From NCBI GenBank assembly GCA_029219585.1, contig JAQXTR010000027.1:1-64000 (forward strand): DNA of 64,000 bases. Reading direction: 5' to 3'. The stretch comes from Clostridiales bacterium. Lineage in GTDB: Bacteria; Bacillota; Clostridia; UBA1381. The notes below the pieces were generated by a model. It worked only from the letters and a program-made list of their open reading frames with translations, ran no database searches and had not been told where the DNA came from. This document shows positions 43,853-53,001 of the stretch, piece after piece. How positions within the stretch are numbered: position 1 is the first letter of the stretch; every line of letters starts with the position of its first letter. The position numbers and the translations under genes were made by a program.

Positions 43853-43881
43853 ATTTTACAACACTTTTTACTATTTTGCAA
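43853..43881 (-). promoter_or_regulatory. Promoter of purine permease
   Basis: Minus strand: -35 TTGCAA at 43876-43881, 17-nt spacer, -10 TAAAAT at 43853-43858. Confidence 0.6.
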
Positions 43882-43912
43882 TATATTTATTAAAATTTTA
43901 TTCATAAAATAT

Positions 43913-43954
43913 TCAAAAAGACTGCCGTAAAACTTAACTTGTTCTACGGCAGTC
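43913..43954 (-). terminator. Terminator after DUF975-like gene
   Basis: GACTGCCGTA (43920-43929) pairs with TACGGCAGTC (43945-43954). On the minus strand the stem is followed by TTTTTG. It isolates the purine permease from the purCBA region. Confidence 0.8.
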
Positions 43955-43966
43955 CCATACTTTATT

Positions 43967-44887
43967 TTAAGTTCTGATAATTTTCTTATTTCCGCACTGT
44001 TTGCAGAACATCGCATCGCTTTCATTCTGAGTACCGCACTGAGTACAGAACCACTTCTTAGGTTCCTTCACTTCAACGGGCTGCTCCGTCGGTGCAGACT
44101 GCACTTCCGTCTGTACCAATGTTTCTGTAGGCTCTGCGGTCTGAATCGGATTTCCCTCATTTTCAGGTGTCTGATACTGCTGATTGACGTGTTCATCGGC
44201 AGGATTCGGATAACCGACATAATTATGAGGGGAATACCTCTGCTGTGATGCTGCATTCTGAGCCTCCTGGTAGAAGCCTGCCATAACCAGACCCCTAAGA
44301 AGCGGTGTAATAATTACAAGCAATACTGTACCTACCGCACAAACAATCCAACCTAAAACAGGAATGATCGCAGCTGCTATAAACAAAGCAAGAAGCAGGA
44401 CAAATGAAAATGTTATAATAACATCAGCAGCAAACATTAAAAGCTTATAGCCTTTGGTTTCTTTTTTTGACAGAATCAATGCGTCAACAGGTGAAACCTC
44501 CGGACGCGAAAGCAATATGTACGGTGTAAAGCTGTACTGGTATACCTTCACAACCCCCGCAACCGGAACAAACATCCATATTATCGTCCACAGCGAACGC
44601 CAGAGCATTCCCAAAGTAACTCTCGGAAAACACTTGTGTTTTCTGCTGAAGCCTCTGAAAAGCTGCTCCGCTGTTATTTCAACACCGTTGTACCCTTCAA
44701 GATACAACGCAGCCATACCCGCTGAAAGCGTCAGCACGGCAGGTATTGATATAAACGGTGCAAAAGTGAACATGCACTGTATAACTATTGCTATAACAGA
44801 ACAAGCAATTGATGTACTCCATAAAACAATCGGCTTACGCTTCAATATATTAAATGAACGATTAAAAACATTCCCCAACATAATCAT
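43967..44887 (-). CDS. DUF975-like membrane protein with C-terminal zinc ribbon
   Basis: The 306-residue protein has about six hydrophobic segments with RPEVSPVDALILSKKETKGY in the DUF975 style. A ~60-residue Gln/Pro/Glu-rich cytoplasmic linker is followed by a terminal zinc ribbon (WFCTQCGTQNESDAMFCKQC). It may be a membrane-tethered regulatory or stress protein. Function unknown. It follows purA by 24 nt but has its own terminator. Confidence 0.75.
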   Translation of the reverse strand: MIMLGNVFNRSFNILKRKPIVLWSTSIACSVIAIVIQCMFTFAPFISIPAVLTLSAGMAALYLEGYNGVEITAEQLFRGFSRKHKCFPRVTLGMLWRSLWTIIWMFVPVAGVVKVYQYSFTPYILLSRPEVSPVDALILSKKETKGYKLLMFAADVIITFSFVLLLALFIAAAIIPVLGWIVCAVGTVLLVIITPLLRGLVMAGFYQEAQNAASQQRYSPHNYVGYPNPADEHVNQQYQTPENEGNPIQTAEPTETLVQTEVQSAPTEQPVEVKEPKKWFCTQCGTQNESDAMFCKQCGNKKIIRT

Positions 44888-44911
44888 ACCGTCCTTTCTG
44901 AATCTGTTTAA

Positions 44912-46186
44912 TTATCTTCTTATTATATCATGCCTTGCAGGTCCGTTTGAAATTATCTTGATGGGAACCTCAAGCTCATTCTCAATAAACTCAATGTATT
45001 TGCGGCAGTTCTCGGGAAGCTCCTCATAAGTCTTTATGCCTCGAATATCCTGTTTCCAACCCGGGAGCACCTTAAGCACAGGCTTTGCTCTTTCCAGTCT
45101 GGCTGTAGTCGGGAAGTCCTTTGTTACCTCGCCGTCTATCTCATAGCCAACACATACAGGAATCTCATCCAGATAACCAAGTACATCAAGGACCGTAAAT
45201 GCAACCGCTGTTGTACCCTGCACACGGCAACCGTAACGTGAAGCTACACAGTCAAACCAGCCCATTCTGCGCGGACGTCCTGTTGTCGCTCCGTACTCGC
45301 CGCCGTCACCGCCGCGGCGTCTCAGTTCATCAGCTTCTTCGCCGAATATCTCAGAAACAAATGCTCCTGCGCCTACGGCCGACGAATAAGCCTTAACAAC
45401 CGTGATAATCTCCTTTATCTCATACGGCGGTATACAAGCACCGATAGCTCCGTAACCGGCAAGAGTCGATGAAGATGTTGTCATCGGGTAAATACCGAAA
45501 TCAGGATCCTTAAGCGAACCCAGCTGTCCCTCAAGAAGAATGGTCTTGCCCTCCTTAACAGCCTTACTCATAAATGTCACCGAGTCAATAACATACGGCT
45601 TTATCATCTCCGCATACTCTTTACAAGTCGCAAATATTTCCTCTGTCTTCAGCAGCGGCTTGTGATAGATGTGCTCAAGCATGAGATTCTTAACCTCAAG
45701 TACATTCTCAATTTTTTCTTTAAGTCTGTCATCCTCGAAAAGCTCCCACACCTGAAATCCTATTTTTGAGAACTTATCGGAGAAAAACGGCGCAATACCT
45801 GACTTTGTCGAACCGAACTGACGGTCTGAGAGGCGTTCCTCCTCGTATTGGTCAAAAAGCCTGTGATACGGCATGAGCACCTGTGCTCTCTCCGAAACCA
45901 CTATATTCGGACGCGGAACACCCTTTGAAACGACCTCCTCAATCTCACTTACAAGCTGAGGAATATCAAGCGCAACACCGTTGCCGATCATATTGGTTAC
46001 ATTACGGTTAAATGAACCTGACGGAAGAAGATGAAGCGCAAACTTTCCGTAATCGTTTACGATTGTGTGGCCTGCATTTGCCCCGCCCTGAAAACGAACT
46101 ACGATGTCGGCATCCTCTGCGAGCATATCGGTAATCTTACCCTTGCCTTCATCGCCCCAGCATGCTCCTACTACTGCTTTTACCAT
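44912..46186 (-). CDS. purA: Adenylosuccinate synthetase
   Basis: GTP-dependent step from IMP to adenylosuccinate. The 424-residue protein starts VVGACWGDEGKGKITD (GTP P-loop) and has FQGGANAGHTIV, the IMP-binding GSTKSGIAPFFSDK, and TTGRPRRMGWFD. Its ATG lies 15 nt after the purB stop. Confidence 0.97.
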   Translation of the reverse strand: MVKAVVGACWGDEGKGKITDMLAEDADIVVRFQGGANAGHTIVNDYGKFALHLLPSGSFNRNVTNMIGNGVALDIPQLVSEIEEVVSKGVPRPNIVVSERAQVLMPYHRLFDQYEEERLSDRQFGSTKSGIAPFFSDKFSKIGFQVWELFEDDRLKEKIENVLEVKNLMLEHIYHKPLLKTEEIFATCKEYAEMIKPYVIDSVTFMSKAVKEGKTILLEGQLGSLKDPDFGIYPMTTSSSTLAGYGAIGACIPPYEIKEIITVVKAYSSAVGAGAFVSEIFGEEADELRRRGGDGGEYGATTGRPRRMGWFDCVASRYGCRVQGTTAVAFTVLDVLGYLDEIPVCVGYEIDGEVTKDFPTTARLERAKPVLKVLPGWKQDIRGIKTYEELPENCRKYIEFIENELEVPIKIISNGPARHDIIRR

Positions 46187-46201
46187 GTTACCTGCTCCTT
46201 T

Positions 46202-47635
46202 TTAAACATTAATTTCTACTTCTATACCCAACAATTCCTTATTTTCTTCAAGCACCGGGCTTACAACCTCATTCAAAAAGTCCGTTACCTGCTCCGGTGA
46301 ACGTCCCACAAAATTAATCGGCTTCATAACTGAGTTGATTTCTTCAATCGTAAGACCGAATGACGGGTCTGCTGCTATAAGCTCTGCCAGGTTGTTTTCA
46401 AGACCTTCAACCTTCACATGGCGTCCCGCCTCCATTGAATACTGTCTTATCTTTTCATGCAGCTCCTGACGGTCGCCGCCCTTCTTTACAGCATCCATCA
46501 TTATGTTCTCGGTTGCCATAAACGGGATTTCCGCCATAAACTGCTTTGTTATAACCTTGTCATATACTACCAGTCCATCTACTACATTGATGTAAAGGCT
46601 GAGTATAGCGTCAACAGCAAGGAATGCTTCAGGAACACTTATACGCTTATTTGCACTGTCATCCAAGGTTCTCTCAAACCACTGTGTCGAGGCTGTTATG
46701 GCCGGATTCAGAGCATCCACAATAACATATCTGGCAAGCGAGCCGATTCTCTCAGAACGCATCGGGTTACGTTTATATGCCATAGCAGACGAACCTATCT
46801 GACTCTTTTCAAACGGTTCCTCAATCTGCTTTAAGTGCTGAAGCAGTCTTATATCATTTGAGAACTTATATGCGCTCTGCGCAATCCCGCTCAGAACAGC
46901 AAGCATCTGAGTATCCAGCTTTCTCGGATAGGTCTGACCGCTTACCGGGAAGGTTGCCTTATACCCCATCTTAGCCGCAATCTTCCTATCAAGCTCCTTG
47001 CACTTATCATGATCACCGTCAAACAGCTCCATAAAGCTTGCCTGTGTACCCGTTGTTCCCTTGCAGCCAAGCAGCTTAGCCTTGCTGAGCTGGTAATCAA
47101 CATCCTCCAGATCCATTATAAGATCCTCAAGCCAAAGCGTCGCACGCTTACCTACCGTTGTCGGCTGCGCCGGCTGGAAGTGAGTAAACGCAAGACATGG
47201 AAGCGACTTGTTTGCATCGGCAAACTTTGCCAGCTCTCCTATAAGACATACGAGCTTTTTCTTTATCAGCCGCATAGCCTCTGTCATTATAATTATATCA
47301 GTGTTATCGCCTACATAGCAGCTTGTAGCACCGAGGTGAATTATCGGCTTCGCCTTAGGGCACTGCACACCATATGCGTATACGTGCGACATGACATCGT
47401 GACGCACTTCCTTTTCGCGCGCCTTTGCCACATCGTAATTTATATCGTAGATATGCTCCTTCATTTCAGCAATCTGCTCATCCGTTATATTGAGACCCAG
47501 CTCCTGCTCGCTTTCTGCCAGAGCAATCCACAGCTTGCGCCATGTGGAAAACTTCTTGTCGGGCGAGAAAATGTACTGCATCTCCTTAGACGCATACCGC
47601 GAATTTAAAGGGCTTTCATAAGTATCTGTTGCCAT
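46202..47635 (-). CDS. purB: Adenylosuccinate lyase
   Basis: Fumarase-superfamily enzyme of 477 residues, acting at two steps of purine synthesis. Signature loop SSAMAYKRNPMRSE (catalytic Ser), GATSCYVGDN, TTVGKRATLW and KGTTGTQASFMELF are visible. It lies between purC and purA in one operon. Confidence 0.97.
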   Translation of the reverse strand: MATDTYESPLNSRYASKEMQYIFSPDKKFSTWRKLWIALAESEQELGLNITDEQIAEMKEHIYDINYDVAKAREKEVRHDVMSHVYAYGVQCPKAKPIIHLGATSCYVGDNTDIIIMTEAMRLIKKKLVCLIGELAKFADANKSLPCLAFTHFQPAQPTTVGKRATLWLEDLIMDLEDVDYQLSKAKLLGCKGTTGTQASFMELFDGDHDKCKELDRKIAAKMGYKATFPVSGQTYPRKLDTQMLAVLSGIAQSAYKFSNDIRLLQHLKQIEEPFEKSQIGSSAMAYKRNPMRSERIGSLARYVIVDALNPAITASTQWFERTLDDSANKRISVPEAFLAVDAILSLYINVVDGLVVYDKVITKQFMAEIPFMATENIMMDAVKKGGDRQELHEKIRQYSMEAGRHVKVEGLENNLAELIAADPSFGLTIEEINSVMKPINFVGRSPEQVTDFLNEVVSPVLEENKELLGIEVEINV

Positions 47636-47651
47636 ATCCGGTTTTTTCTCC

Positions 47652-48365
47652 TTATTTAATTAATCCCATTCTCTTTGCAACCTCAATGTATGCTTCCTCA
47701 ACATCGCCCAAATCACGACGGAAACGATCCTTATCAAGCTTTGCATGAGTGTCTGCATCCCAGAGACGGCAGGTATCCGGTGAAATCTCATCGGCGAGAA
47801 TAATCTGACCGTCCGGGGTCTTACCGAATTCAATCTTAAAATCAACAAGCTCTATATTCAGCTTAGCAAAATAATTCTTCAAAAATTCATTCACCTTAAA
47901 TGTGAGATCCGCAATCGTTGCAAGATCTTCCTTTGTTGCCGCGCCTATAGCTGTGATATGATAATCATTTATCATCGGATCGTCAAGCTCATCGTCCTTT
48001 AAACAATATTCAAGAGTAGCATTCTTAAGAACCGTTCCCTCCGGAACGCCGAAACGCTTTGAAAAGCTGCCTGCTGCAATATTTCTGATAATTACCTCGA
48101 GAGGCACAATCGTAACCTTCTTAACGACGGTTTCTCTGTCGGAAATCTCCTCAACAAAATGCGTAGGAATCCCTTCCTTTGCCATAAGCGACATAAGATA
48201 GTTTGACATTCTGTTATTGATTACACCCTTACCGGCAATAGTACCCTTTTTCTTACCGTTGAATGCTGTTGCATCATCCTTATAGTCAACGATATACAGG
48301 TTTTCATCATCTGTTGTATAAACCTTTTTAGCTTTGCCTTCATAAAGCATTTCTTTCTTTTCCAT
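47652..48365 (-). CDS. purC: SAICAR synthetase
   Basis: Joins CAIR with aspartate. The 237-residue enzyme has [43 protein letters not shown]-type substrate residues, LVDFKIEFG, and the signature [14 protein letters not shown]. It heads purC-purB-purA, whose order brings the late IMP-to-AMP genes together; other pur genes are not in the window. Confidence 0.97.
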   Translation of the reverse strand: MEKKEMLYEGKAKKVYTTDDENLYIVDYKDDATAFNGKKKGTIAGKGVINNRMSNYLMSLMAKEGIPTHFVEEISDRETVVKKVTIVPLEVIIRNIAAGSFSKRFGVPEGTVLKNATLEYCLKDDELDDPMINDYHITAIGAATKEDLATIADLTFKVNEFLKNYFAKLNIELVDFKIEFGKTPDGQIILADEISPDTCRLWDADTHAKLDKDRFRRDLGDVEEAYIEVAKRMGLIK

Positions 48366-48424
48366 TTTAGAGTCAATCCTTTCAAAACTGAATAAATGTA
48401 TTTTAACAAAATACTACATAACAT

Positions 48425-48453
48425 ATTATATAACAAAACACGTGTAAAATCAA
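48425..48453 (-). promoter_or_regulatory. Promoter of purCBA
   Basis: Minus strand: -35 TTGATT at 48448-48453, 17-nt spacer, -10 TATAAT at 48425-48430. It is divergent from the promoter at 48472-48500. I see no purine riboswitch in the ~60-nt leader. Confidence 0.75.
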
Positions 48454-48471
48454 GAAAAATTTAAAAACTTC

Positions 48472-48500
48472 TTTACCTTTATAGTGAATTATGTTAAAAT
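48472..48500 (+). promoter_or_regulatory. Promoter of small Cys protein gene
   Basis: -35 TTTACC at 48472-48477, 17-nt spacer, -10 TAAAAT at 48495-48500. Confidence 0.55.
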
Positions 48501-48541
48501 AGCTATAAAGATACGAAAAAAACGCAAAGGAAGAATGCAAA

Positions 48542-48763
48542 ATGATATACAGTGAAGATATAAACAGGATATGCGCCCTGTGTACCCACGCATCAAAGGC
48601 GGATGCCGATGACGAAATGATGTACTGTGAACTGAAAAAGCAGAATATGCCGTCCGCATCCCCGGACTGCGGCAAATTCAGCTACGATATTTTCAAAAAA
48701 AAGGTGCATCGAAAAAAACGGCTGAAAACCGATTTTTCAGCTGAGGATTTCACTTTGGAATAG
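48542..48763 (+). CDS. Small Cys-containing protein of unknown function
   Basis: The 73-residue protein starts MIYSEDINRICALCTHASKA, with four Cys (C11, C14, C29, C43) spaced like a zinc or iron site, and ends YDIFKKKVHRKKRLKTDFSA plus a short acidic tail. It looks like a small conserved Clostridia protein. The Cys pattern suggests metal binding or redox sensing. An AAGGAAG site precedes the ATG. Function unknown. Confidence 0.7.
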   Translation: MIYSEDINRICALCTHASKADADDEMMYCELKKQNMPSASPDCGKFSYDIFKKKVHRKKRLKTDFSAEDFTLE

Positions 48764-48848
48764 GCTTCTGTCTGTCAGGCTATGAACAAGCAGAAGCATT
48801 GAAGAGAAAATTATTTTTTCAGTATCTAAAAAGCATATAAAAAAGCAG

Positions 48849-48877
48849 TTGACTAAATTATATAAATAATGTATAAT
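48849..48877 (+). promoter_or_regulatory. Promoter of yifB
   Basis: -35 TTGACT at 48849-48854, 17-nt spacer, -10 TATAAT at 48872-48877. Confidence 0.75.
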
Positions 48878-48911
48878 TAATACAGAAATTTTACAAAAGG
48901 GGTTTTCGGTT

Positions 48912-50441
48912 ATGTTCACCAAGATTAATACAGTTTCACTTTCAGGTCTTGACGGATTTATTATTGATGTCCAGACAGATATTTCAAACGGGATGGTAGG
49001 CTCTTCTATTATCGGGCTTCCAAATGCCACTGTACGGGAGTCACTTGAAAGAGCAAAGGCATCAATCCGAAACAGCGGTTCAGACTACCCGAGAAAGAAA
49101 ATAACAATTAATCTGGCTCCTGCCGATATTCCAAAAGAAGGCTCCGGCTTTGACCTTGCCATTACGCTCTCCATACTCCAAGCCTCCGGGCAGATTCATA
49201 TTGACGATCCGGATCATACCGTCTTTTTAGGCGAGCTGGCTCTTGACGGAGCGGTAAATCCCATTCACGGAGTTCTGCCCATGGTAATTTCCGCCTTCGA
49301 GCATGGTTTTACAAAATGCTTTGTTCCTGAAAAGAATGCGAAGGAGGCTGCTGTTATTGAAGGAATTGAAATTTATCCGGTTTCGTCGCTGTCCTCCGTG
49401 CTTGACCATTTTGACGGGGTTTCGCTTATAGAGCCTTTTAAGGCAAACATGAGCGAATACCTCACAGCCTCGGCAATGAGCTTTATTGATATGCAGGAGG
49501 TTAAGGGGCAGGAAACCGCAAAAAGAGCAATGGAGGTCGCCGCAAGCGGCTCACACAATATACTTATGTCCGGCTCGGCAGGTACGGGCAAATCCATGCT
49601 TGCCAGACGTCTCAGCACAATTCTCCCCGATATGACATTTGAGGAAATGCTGGAGGTTACAAAGCTCCACTCAATTGCCGGGGTTCTTCCCATAGATACT
49701 CCTCTTGTCACCCGCCGTCCGTTCAGAAGTCCGCACCATACCGTATCGGCAAACGCATTATCCGGCGGCGGAGCAATACCTCGTCCGGGCGAGCTTTCAC
49801 TCTCCCACTGCGGTGTGCTGTTTCTTGACGAGCTGCCCGAATTCAGACGCGACACCCTTGAGGTGCTGCGCCAGCCGCTTGAAGACGGGGTGATTACTAT
49901 TTCGAGAGTAAATGCAACGCTTACATACCCCTGTAACATAATGCTTGTTGCCGCAATGAATCCATGTCCGTGCGGAAATCTTAATAATCCCAACCGCCAG
50001 TGCACCTGCTCTCAGAATCAGATTCAGCGGTACCGCACTAAGATTTCCGGTCCTCTGCTTGACAGAATAGATATTCAGATAGATCTGCCGGCAATAAAAT
50101 ATAAAGATATTTCTGCTCTTCCGTCCGGAGACTCCAGTGCGACCATAAAGGAACGCGTAAACAAGGCGCGTAAAATCCAGACCGAACGATATAAAGATGA
50201 GAATATAATCTCAAATTCTCAGCTTTCTGCCTCGCTCCTTGACAAATATTGCCGTTTGGGTGAAGCAGAGGACAAGCTCCTTCATGCAGCATACGACCGC
50301 CTCGGTCTCAGCGCAAGAGCTCACAGCAAGATACTTAAGGTTGCAAGGACAATAGCAGACCTTGATGGAAGCGATGATATAAAATCGGTACACCTTGCAG
50401 AAGCAATACAGTACAGAAATATGGACAGAAAAACATCTTAA
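48912..50441 (+). CDS. YifB/ComM-family Mg-chelatase-like AAA+ ATPase
   Basis: The 509-residue protein has an N-terminal Lon-like domain, the Walker A MSGSAGTGKSMLARR, Walker B LFLDELPEF, VLRQPLEDGVITISR, and zinc motif MNPCPCGNLNNPNRQCTCS. ComM in other bacteria is a branch-migration helicase for natural transformation; the role in Clostridia is not certain. A consensus promoter sits ~35 nt upstream and a GC-rich terminator follows. Confidence 0.94.
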   Translation: MFTKINTVSLSGLDGFIIDVQTDISNGMVGSSIIGLPNATVRESLERAKASIRNSGSDYPRKKITINLAPADIPKEGSGFDLAITLSILQASGQIHIDDPDHTVFLGELALDGAVNPIHGVLPMVISAFEHGFTKCFVPEKNAKEAAVIEGIEIYPVSSLSSVLDHFDGVSLIEPFKANMSEYLTASAMSFIDMQEVKGQETAKRAMEVAASGSHNILMSGSAGTGKSMLARRLSTILPDMTFEEMLEVTKLHSIAGVLPIDTPLVTRRPFRSPHHTVSANALSGGGAIPRPGELSLSHCGVLFLDELPEFRRDTLEVLRQPLEDGVITISRVNATLTYPCNIMLVAAMNPCPCGNLNNPNRQCTCSQNQIQRYRTKISGPLLDRIDIQIDLPAIKYKDISALPSGDSSATIKERVNKARKIQTERYKDENIISNSQLSASLLDKYCRLGEAEDKLLHAAYDRLGLSARAHSKILKVARTIADLDGSDDIKSVHLAEAIQYRNMDRKTS

Positions 50442-50450
50442 ATAAAACAG

Positions 50451-50486
50451 ACCCGCGGCATACAATACAGCCGCGGGTCTTATACT
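50451..50486 (+). terminator. yifB terminator
   Basis: AGACCCGCGGC (50451-50461) pairs with GCCGCGGGTCT (50472-50482), followed by a short TAT-rich tract. The stem is strong; the T tract is weak. The minus-strand ABC transporter gene ends just after it, so it probably serves both strands. Confidence 0.7.
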
Positions 50487-50488
50487 GT

Positions 50489-51268
50489 TCAGAGCATTTT
50501 TGATAAAAATGCTTTTGTCCTCTCATTTTTAGGATTATTGATAACCTCGTCCGGAGTTCCGTCCTCCAGCACGATACCCTCATTCATGAAGATAATTCTG
50601 TCTGAAACACTTTTCGCAAATTCAATTTCATGCGTTACAATAATCATAGTCATGTGCTTCTGAGCAAGGCTCTTTATAACCTTAAGAATTTCATTTGTGA
50701 TCTCCGGATCCAGCGCCGATGTAGGCTCGTCAAAGAACAGGATTTTCGGTTCCAGTGCAAGCGCTCTTGCTATTGACACTCTCTGCTGCTGACCGCCGGA
50801 AAGCTCACAAGGATAAGCATCCAGTTTTTCCGCAAGACCCACACGGTCAAGAAGCTCCTCGGCATGCCTATCTATTTCCTCATATATCTGCTGCTTATTC
50901 TGTTTAAAATCCGGTCGTTCCTTTGCCAGAAGCCGCGGAGCAAGAGTAACATTTTTAAGAACATTATACTGCGGGAACAGGTTAAACGACTGGAATACAA
51001 GCCCGAAATTAAGCTGTCTGCGCCGTATCTCCGATGCCGTAAGCTTCCCCTTATAATCCGCATCAAATATACACTCGCCATCAACATAAATCTGACCTTT
51101 GGTTGCGGTCTCCAGAAAATTTATGCATCTTAGCAGAGTTGTTTTTCCGCTTCCCGATGAACCTATGACGGAAATTATCTCGCCTCTGTCCATCGAGAAA
51201 TTTATTCCCTTCAACACCTCGGTATCACCAAAGCTTTTGCAAATATTTTTTACTTCCAGTATTGCCAT
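50489..51268 (-). CDS. Polar amino acid ABC transporter ATP-binding protein
   Basis: The 259-residue ATPase has Walker A GSSGSGKTTLLR, the signature LSGGQQQR, Walker B ILFFDEPTSALDPE and the switch His TMIIVTHEIEF. The sequence type (GlnQ/ArtP-like) indicates import of polar amino acids. It is the last gene of the binding protein-permease-ATPase order. Confidence 0.95.
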   Translation of the reverse strand: MAILEVKNICKSFGDTEVLKGINFSMDRGEIISVIGSSGSGKTTLLRCINFLETATKGQIYVDGECIFDADYKGKLTASEIRRRQLNFGLVFQSFNLFPQYNVLKNVTLAPRLLAKERPDFKQNKQQIYEEIDRHAEELLDRVGLAEKLDAYPCELSGGQQQRVSIARALALEPKILFFDEPTSALDPEITNEILKVIKSLAQKHMTMIIVTHEIEFAKSVSDRIIFMNEGIVLEDGTPDEVINNPKNERTKAFLSKML

Positions 51269-51280
51269 TTCAGCCGCCTC

Positions 51281-51916
51281 CTACGCATGATAATAGTCCA
51301 GCTTCTTCTCAATGAAATTGAAGAGAAGCGTGAGAAGTCCACACATTGCAAGGAAGAACAATGCAGTTGCAAACAGCGGCCATATGACACCCGCCTTTGA
51401 AAAGCGCTCGGCACTCATCATGATTTCAGCTACGGCAATTGTTCTTGCAAGCGAGGTATCCTTGACAAGAGTCATAATCTCATTGCTCATGGGTGCCATA
51501 ATGCGCTTTACTACCTGCATCAGAACAACCCTAATAAACACCTGCAGCTTCGTGAGTCCAAGAACCTGTCCCGCCTCATACTGTCCTCTGGGTATTCCCT
51601 CTATGCCGCCGCGGTATATCTCCGAAAAATAAGCAGCATAATTTATAATAAACGCTACAAATGCAGCAGTCATACGCGACTTCATAGGTGTATGTAACAG
51701 CAGTCCCGGCGCATAAAGCACAACAAAGAGCTGAAGCATAAGCGGTGTTCCCCTTATTATCCACACAAACACCTTAGATACATAAGAAAGCGGCTTGAAC
51801 TTTGACATTGAGCAGAAGCAAATGATAAGTCCCAGAGGCACCGCCGCAATGATAGTGCCGAAAAACAGGATCAGATTAAACTGAAATCCGTCTACAAGCG
51901 ATAGCCATTTATCCAT
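51281..51916 (-). CDS. Amino acid ABC transporter permease
   Basis: The 211-residue HisM-type permease has about five membrane segments and the family signature YFSEIYRGGIEGIPRGQYEA (EAA loop contact with the ATPase). I chose the ATG at 51916 (MDKWLSLVDGFQ), since the upstream 18 residues do not match the family. It forms the channel for the adjacent ATPase and binding protein. Confidence 0.94.
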   Translation of the reverse strand: MDKWLSLVDGFQFNLILFFGTIIAAVPLGLIICFCSMSKFKPLSYVSKVFVWIIRGTPLMLQLFVVLYAPGLLLHTPMKSRMTAAFVAFIINYAAYFSEIYRGGIEGIPRGQYEAGQVLGLTKLQVFIRVVLMQVVKRIMAPMSNEIMTLVKDTSLARTIAVAEIMMSAERFSKAGVIWPLFATALFFLAMCGLLTLLFNFIEKKLDYYHA

Positions 51917-51962
51917 TGACAAAACTCCCGTGATAATATTCTTAAGAAAAACGAAAAACGGG

Positions 51963-52020
51963 CTGCACACGGCAGCTCCCCCACAGAATACCTCAGGGGG
52001 AGCGCCTCAGTGCGCCCCCG
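51963..52020 (-). promoter_or_regulatory. Two competing hairpins between binding-protein and permease genes
   Basis: On the minus strand, GGGGGCGC...GCGCTCCCCC forms one stem and CTCCCCC...GGGGGAG forms a second. They share the CTCCCCC arm, so only one can form at a time. Such intergenic structures often leave more binding protein than permease by protecting or terminating the upstream mRNA; here that is inference. Confidence 0.6.
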
Positions 52021-52030
52021 AATGTTTTCA

Positions 52031-52855
52031 TTATTTAACGAGGAGGAGATCCTCTAAACCATACTTTTCGGCAATCGTCTGAAGTGTACCGTCTGCAGCG
52101 AGCTCCTGCATTACGGTATTTACCTTTTCTGTCACATCCGAACCCGTTCTGAATGCAACACCGTATTCCTCTGACTCAAAATCAAGATCAATGATTGCAA
52201 GGTTTTCAAAGCTTGTACCCTCGCCTACCGAGCCTCCTGCCATTGCATAGTCAATAACAGCAACATCCGATGTACCTGACGAAACCTCAACAAGAGCTGT
52301 AGCCTGTGACTGAACCGCTGTGAATGCAGCGCCTGTGAATGCAGCATCATCTGATGTAGCAAGCTCCTCACCTGCCGAACCCGCCTCAGCGATTACATTA
52401 GCACCTTCAAGGCTTGCGGTATACTTATCAACATCATCTGCTCTTACAACAAGAACCTGTCTGTTTTCAAGATACGGATTTGTAAGTGACATTGCTTCCT
52501 GTCTCTCCGGTGTAATCGTAAGACCGTTCCAGATACAGTCAATATTCTTTGAATTTAACTCAACTTCCTTTGAATCCCAATCTATTTCCTGGAACTCAGG
52601 GGTAAGTCCGAGCTTATCAAATACTGCTGTTGCGAACTCTGTTTCAAAGCCGACAAGCTCGCCGCTGTCATCTGTATAGTTAAGCGGATTGATGATTGTA
52701 TAACCCACCTTAACAGTTCCCTGCTCCTCAAGATATGCAAGATCCGAATCCTTCGCTGTATCTGCCTTATCCGATGTTACCGGAGCGGATGAACCGCAGC
52801 CGGTCATTGCCACTGCCATTAATGCAGCCGCAGCAATTGCCATAATTTTTTTCAT
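52031..52855 (-). CDS. Amino acid ABC transporter substrate-binding lipoprotein
   Basis: The 274-residue lipoprotein starts MKKIMAIAAAALMAVAMTGC (lipid Cys20). The mature protein has GFETEFATAVFDKLGLTPEF, the ligand loop WDSKEVELNSKNIDCIWNGL with TITPERQEAMSLTNPY, and a two-domain type II periplasmic fold. Acidic overall. The ATG at 52855 has AGGAATT upstream. It heads the transporter operon and has the strongest promoter of the set. Confidence 0.93.
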   Translation of the reverse strand: MKKIMAIAAAALMAVAMTGCGSSAPVTSDKADTAKDSDLAYLEEQGTVKVGYTIINPLNYTDDSGELVGFETEFATAVFDKLGLTPEFQEIDWDSKEVELNSKNIDCIWNGLTITPERQEAMSLTNPYLENRQVLVVRADDVDKYTASLEGANVIAEAGSAGEELATSDDAAFTGAAFTAVQSQATALVEVSSGTSDVAVIDYAMAGGSVGEGTSFENLAIIDLDFESEEYGVAFRTGSDVTEKVNTVMQELAADGTLQTIAEKYGLEDLLLVK

Positions 52856-52919
52856 TTTTAAATTCCTCATTCCTTATATATTATTCTTTTTATGTATAAA
52901 AATACATCCATACTGTATT

Positions 52920-52948
52920 ATTATAGCATAACATATGCAATGTGTCAA
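52920..52948 (-). promoter_or_regulatory. Promoter of amino acid transporter operon
   Basis: Minus strand: -35 TTGACA at 52943-52948, 17-nt spacer, -10 TATAAT at 52920-52925, a full consensus match. Confidence 0.85.
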
Positions 52949-52975
52949 GGAGTTTTTCAGAAAAACCACATACCC

Positions 52976-53001
52976 CCGGCATCAGTATTATTCACCGGGT
53001 T
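52976..53001 (-). terminator. Probable terminator after rsmA
   Basis: Minus strand CCCGG/CCGGG stem around a 15-nt loop just after the rsmA stop, with a TTTTT run about 10 nt further. The spacing makes this a weak call. Confidence 0.45.

Noticed and set aside
43801-43966. Possible guanine riboswitch upstream of the purine permease
   Set aside because: The leader is short and AT-rich and lacks the purine-aptamer helices and loop motifs; a promoter sits about 50 nt before the ATG. The purC leader also shows none.
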